A program made the position numbers and the translations under genes. From Dermatemys mawii (Eukaryota > Chordata > Testudines > Dermatemydidae), in assembly GCA_007922305.1 (NCBI GenBank), contig ML677335.1, positions 22,477,904 through 22,541,903 of the forward strand: a DNA stretch of 64,000 nt, read 5' to 3'. Of this stretch, positions 59,474 through 64,000 are shown one piece after another (the stretch's first letter is position 1; each line of letters begins with the position of its first letter). Under the pieces are notes generated by a model, which was not told the DNA's origin, did not search any database, and was given only the letters and a program-made list of their open reading frames with translations.

Positions 59474-59905
59474 CTATTCTGGGCCAGATCAAAGGTCCAT
59501 CTAACTCAATAACCTGTCATCCAACAGTGGCCAATCCCAGGTGTCCCAGAGGGAATGAGCAGAGCAGGTAATCATCAAGTGATCCATTCCCTGTTGCCCA
59601 TTCCCAGCTTCTGGCAAACAGAGGCTGGGGACACCATCCCTGCCCATCCTGGCTAATAGTCATTTATAGACACATCCTCCATTGACTTATCTAGTTCTTT
59701 TTTCAATCCCGTTATGGTCTTGGCCTTCACAATATCCTCTGGCAAGGAGTTCCACAGACTGACTGTGCATGGTATGAAGAAATACTTCTCTTTGTTTTAA
59801 ACCTGCTGCCTGTTAATTTCATTTGGTGACCCCTAGTTTTTGTGTTATGAGAAGGATTAAATAACATTTCCTTATTTATTTTATCCAATGAAAGTGGACA
59901 ATGAA
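59474..59905 (-). mobile_element. CR1 LINE 3' fragment, minus strand
   Basis: GGCCAGATCAAAGGTCCATCTAACTCAATA, AGTGGCCAATCCCAGGTGTCCCAGAGGGAATG and …GGCAAGGAGTTCCACAGACTGACTGTGCATGG match the complement of a CR1 subfamily well known in turtles. 5'-truncated, non-coding. Confidence 0.85.
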
Positions 59906-62900
59906 AATATTAATTTACTTTCCCTGCATTAGGGCAGCTTTGTATCACTCCATGAGTGCCCTTTTTAACCAGTCTTAGGTTGCTGCGGGATTCTCCATGC
60001 AGAGTGAGGTCCCTGGGTGGTGCAGAACCATCATAGCAGTTCCTACACTCCCCCTGCCCCTTGCCTTCTGTACAAGGGACGATGTAAAGGCAGCCCTTGG
60101 CTGCTGTATTGGCCCTTTGGCAGCTAAAACAAGTTAGGATAGCCCTTAGACTGCTCTAATTTGTGCTTTGGGGCTAGCTCAGAGATTGGGGAATGGTTCC
60201 CCTTTACCTAATGTGCTCAGTTTTAATTCTTATTTTAACCATTAAAACACAGGGCCTGGATGATGCACGGTTGCATGCAGGAACCTATTCACCTTCAGGG
60301 ACCTGGGTTCAGATTCTATCTCTGACCGTAAGTAAAAAAATGAATCTAGCAGCTTCATCCTAATTCCTCCTACTCCACTTCATAAAACAGCAACCCAGTA
60401 GCTTGGTTTATGGGAATTAACGGAATTTCAACCACTTGTCACTTTGCCTGGCTGGAGCTGTCACGTAGACTAGGCTCCATGTGCCCTGAACCATTTTTAC
60501 AGAATTCATTTCACAGCCTGCAGAATACTAATTATTTTTTTTTTAACACCAGTTCGGTGAACAGTTCAAGCTGTCTGGGGCCTAGTCTACCTTATGGCCT
60601 CAACTGGCTTCAAAATCAGTTAGCTGAACTAGTTTTAAAACCAGTTAAGCTTTTTTGGGAAACGTGCCCAGCATAGACCAGACTAGTCTGGGAGAATGGG
60701 TGGCTGCTGCTTAGGAGAAACACAGGATGAAACTACTGGGGGCAGGGAGTGTATATCAGAGCTGCCAGAAGGCAAACTAACAGTCTCTCTCTGTGCCTGG
60801 CTCTAGCTAGGGCTCTGAGTCTCGCTTCCATGAGTATCGAATTCTGACATATTTTTTAAAAAACAAACAAGATGGAGATGGATGTATTGTTACTGCATCC
60901 TTCTCTGCAGTACTGCTGTGAGCGCACCTGGTGGAGAAAATGCTATAAAATGATCTCGGTCTGGGTTTCATTATCCTTTTCCATTGTAGCATTGTTCCTC
61001 AGCAGCCCCAGATGCAGAACCAGCCTTGCCCCTAAACACGCCTTGCCTTGAGAAAAATCGCACATTTCAAAACAAAACAAAAAAAAACCTCTTGCCTTGC
61101 TAATGACCCGCTGTTCTAGCTAGCATGACCAATTATCCTATTAGCTTTGGTTTGGTCCTTCTCCATGCTGATTTTTGTTTTGAGGGGGCTTAAATACTGT
61201 GGTTTCTTTCTAAAATTAATTAAACTGAACGATAACACAAGGAACTGAAAGATGCAGTGTTGCTTGTTTAGACTTGATTGGGTTTAGATTAATATCTCCC
61301 CCTTCTCCATCCTGCATCTTTGCTCTGAGGAAAGCTTGCAGAGCTTTGAAAGAAGGATCACAGCTGATGTAAGACCTATTGATTGAGGTAGAATAATAGT
61401 GACTTATACCATATAGAAAGAAACCTACACTGAGCCTTCACATTTGAGAATGACCATCATCTCATCTTGATTTTCCATCTAACCATTGTCAGTTTTTCCT
61501 GATTTTGAGTTTTATGCTTTTAATGAAAGCCCAGGAGCCAGTCCTGCACAGCACTGATCACTGTGTTGGTGTGAAACCCCACTGAAGTCAATGGAGCTCT
61601 GCACAGGTGCTGGAGTCTGTGTTAACAGAACTGATTGCAGAAGTGGGACCATCTGCAGCATGGGATGGAGAAGGGTTTCTCTATGGAGGTTTTGTTTTCT
61701 AGAGTAGGTTAAGGAGTGACATTAAATCCAAAACAATCTGTTAATCTTCTTGCAAGTAGCATCATGTCAGCTGCTTTTCATTCTGGTTTGTGTGCTGAAT
61801 TGACTACACAGAAAGCAGCATTCCTTTCTGGGCCTGAGTAAAGGTCCACTTCTGAAAATACTTGTCAGCTGCTTTGCAGTGCCAAGAGCTATGAGACAAT
61901 TACCAATAAGCCTTTATCACAAGTGTCCAAGGTGTACTAAGCTTTTAAAAAGTGGTGGTTTTCTTTTTAAGCTTTGGTATTAGCAACTGAGCACCTTTGT
62001 GACAGTCCTAATGCATTCTTCCATTTTGAACGTAATCATCTGCTTAATCATCTAATTGTTCAGCCTGTGTATACAGCAATCCTCCTCTGGACCTGTGTGC
62101 CAGTCCTCTGAAACTGACCTTGGGGAGAGGAGGGAAGGATAAAATAGCTTCCAGGTTATACCCTGCCCGATGAGCATTCTCCTTTCATCTCTAGATACTA
62201 GGAGTCAAATTAAATGAGTTATTGGTATCAGCCCCATGCTTGGTAGCTGTTTTGGGCTTCTGTACTATGTCTGACTGGCAGTATGTGCCGGGAAGCATCC
62301 AGAAGTGCTCCTGGTCACACACTTATTATAAATCAGGTGTATTAGAAGATGTGTGGGAAGCTTGCACAGCACTTTCCTGCACTATGCCTTCTGTGTCTCT
62401 CTCATGTCTATTTGCTGTTAAACATATCCTCATTTCCACCACAAACAGAAAATGTGCCAGGTGGCATGAAGCACAGCTCATCTTTCCTTCTACCCTCTGT
62501 AGCGGTCTATCAACTGAAAAAATCCCATATTTTTGGGATCATTTGCATTCAGGTTCCATCATTTAGAGTCAGTCAGCACTGGGCTTCTTTCAGTGCTGAT
62601 GAAAAGACAAATGTAATTCTTCTTGCATGTGGGTTCCTTGTGGTATAATACAAGTTCACCAGTTTTGCCATCAGAGGGCACTGTGATCCTCCCTAGGCTG
62701 CTTTCATCTTGCACTTAGAATTGAGGAAAACACATTCCTCATAATTCTTTGTTTTGTTGTTTTTCCCAGTCTCTATATTCATATCTAGGAAACCTCTAAA
62801 TGATCCCAGAACAAATGGGCTTTTTTGTTGACATCCAGAATCCAGTCACCGAGACGCACAACAAAATCCAGACATCTGGTTGGGAAAGAGTTAACCACTG

Positions 62901-64000
62901 GTCTTAGCTAAAGAAAGGATTACTGCAGAGACTGTGTCATTGTGTGTTTTTCATTTCATTTTTTGCTTGTATTTCTGAACTATTTACCTTGTAAATTTTA
63001 ACTGGTAAGTTTCCCTTCCTCATCCCAAAAATTTGATGGTGGTCTTGTTGATGTAAATCAGCCTGGGAAATGGGGGAAGTGCGAGGTGTCCTGTCTGGGA
63101 GTTGCTGTTCATCGCCACTCTCCTCCCATTGCACCTTCTCTTTTAGAGCTAATATTTCTCTTCCAAAACTCCTACTGCCTGTTCCTCGGTAATAATACTG
63201 CCCCGGCTACATTTGAAAAATACCACTTTATGCCAAATTAGTATTTTCCCCATGATTTAAACTCAAATGTAGTGGCACTCATTTGGCATCAAAGATGCAG
63301 GGTTTGCCTCCTTTTTTATTGATAACTGATTTTTATATGAATGTTTCACTCAGATTGTTGCAGCATCTAGTTTTTGGTGATCATCTTCTCTCTGTTCTTT
63401 CCCCTAGTTGGCCATCTAGGGAAAACAGCCCCTTCCTCTGAACTCATGCTGGAGGTTTTTGTAATGCCTTTTGGTGAGGAGGGAGTGATGTAGTAAATGT
63501 GGGGACTCTTGTAAAGTTCTATAGCACACCTCTCAAATCGCCCCTTACTTCAAACTAAATTCACCCCTCATTCCACATGAACATGAGGGGTGTTTTCTTT
63601 TGTTCTTGTAAATTGATTGAAGAAATCTTGAATACTAAAATTGAGATTATAGAAAAATACTTATTACACAACATTATTTTAAGATGCTTGTCCTTTGCCT
63701 CCATCATCGTGACTTAATCCCACATATAAGGTTTGGCAGGTTGAGAAGTGTGCTTTGATAGTTATCTGGCAAAACTGGTTGGCTTTTCATTAAGTGAGAA
63801 ATCTCCACTGGGGGACAGGAGCAGTGTGTGTGCAAATATAAATGTGAGGGTGGGTGGATGTTCATAACCCACACAAATCTATAAATATTAAATATATATT
63901 ACTTAAAATCCAAGGGAGTGTTGTTAGATTCTTGGATCAATGGAGCAGCATGGGGAAGACTAACTTTGCTAAGTACGAAGGGCAAACAGTGAATGTGTGA
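59906..64000. other. Downstream flank, possibly distal 3' UTR, then intergenic
   Basis: No exon is recognised on either strand. A short phrase near 61570-61620 (CCCACTGAAGTCAATGGAGCTCTGC) resembles an old amniote repeat. The longest frames (114 and 99 codons at 62222-62648) overlap in different frames and lack domains. In human, NODAL lies on this side; no NODAL coding sequence was seen here. Confidence 0.45.

Noticed and set aside
60580..60690. Possible GTCTACACTGC-type element near CCTAGTCTACCTTATGG
   Set aside because: Only a short resemblance without termini or flanking duplication.
59906..64000. Possible NODAL exons on the minus strand
   Set aside because: NODAL is the next gene in human, but no TGF-beta type cysteine-rich coding sequence was seen here.
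1..64000. CRISPR arrays, bacterial operons, tRNA or rRNA genes
   Set aside because: The sequence is vertebrate; repeats are dispersed transposons or simple repeats, and no cloverleaf or rRNA signature was recognised.

Overview
The window reads as vertebrate nuclear DNA, most likely from a turtle, with a crocodilian as second choice. The coding sequence is in short exons with GT/AG splice sites, there are two CpG-rich promoter regions, and most of the rest is intron filled with old transposons. The mix of CR1 LINEs, many short hAT-type elements, a DIRS1-like retrotransposon, a Harbinger fragment and MIR/CORE-SINE remnants is typical of turtles. This assignment comes from recognising repeat families by eye; no search was run.

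Two genes can be supported. LRRC20 (leucine-rich repeat containing 20) lies on the minus strand. Its first coding exon is 30202-30324, the next is 21833-21982, and a GC-rich promoter with a probable non-coding first exon is near 33608-33830. No later LRRC20 exon was found to the left, so 1-21832 is read as one large intron running off the window. EIF4EBP2 (eIF4E-binding protein 2) lies on the plus strand and is complete: coding exons 41239-41377, 53867-54043 and 55963-55994 give 115 residues with the 4E-binding motif, the RAIP motif, the phosphorylation sites and the C-terminal TOS motif. A long 3' UTR follows. The order and divergent orientation LRRC20(-)/EIF4EBP2(+) match what I recall of human 10q22.

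Layout: 1-21.8 kb, LRRC20 intron with two LTR-like elements (1978-2638, 8934-9685), several hAT elements with 8-bp target duplications, and CR1 fragments. 21.8-33.8 kb, LRRC20 exons and introns with a foldback element, a CR1 coding fragment and a GC-rich inverted-module repeat. 33.8-40.5 kb, intergenic transposon graveyard: hAT, Harbinger transposase fragment, CR1 tail, DIRS1-like element joined to a CR1 3' end. 40.5-56 kb, EIF4EBP2 promoter, exons and introns, with a long CR1 and an LTR-like element in intron 1. 56-64 kb, 3' UTR and downstream DNA with a MIR and a CR1 fragment.

LRRC20 is not known to act with EIF4EBP2; they are simply neighbours. EIF4EBP2 is a translational repressor controlled by mTORC1. 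I found no operon, CRISPR array, rRNA or tRNA gene, and no undescribed multi-gene system. The most unusual points are structural: a 95-bp direct repeat flanking an LTR-like insertion, a near-perfect foldback with a 9-bp target duplication, a DIRS-to-CR1 chimeric junction, and a shortened Asn-rich repeat in the 4E-BP2 protein.
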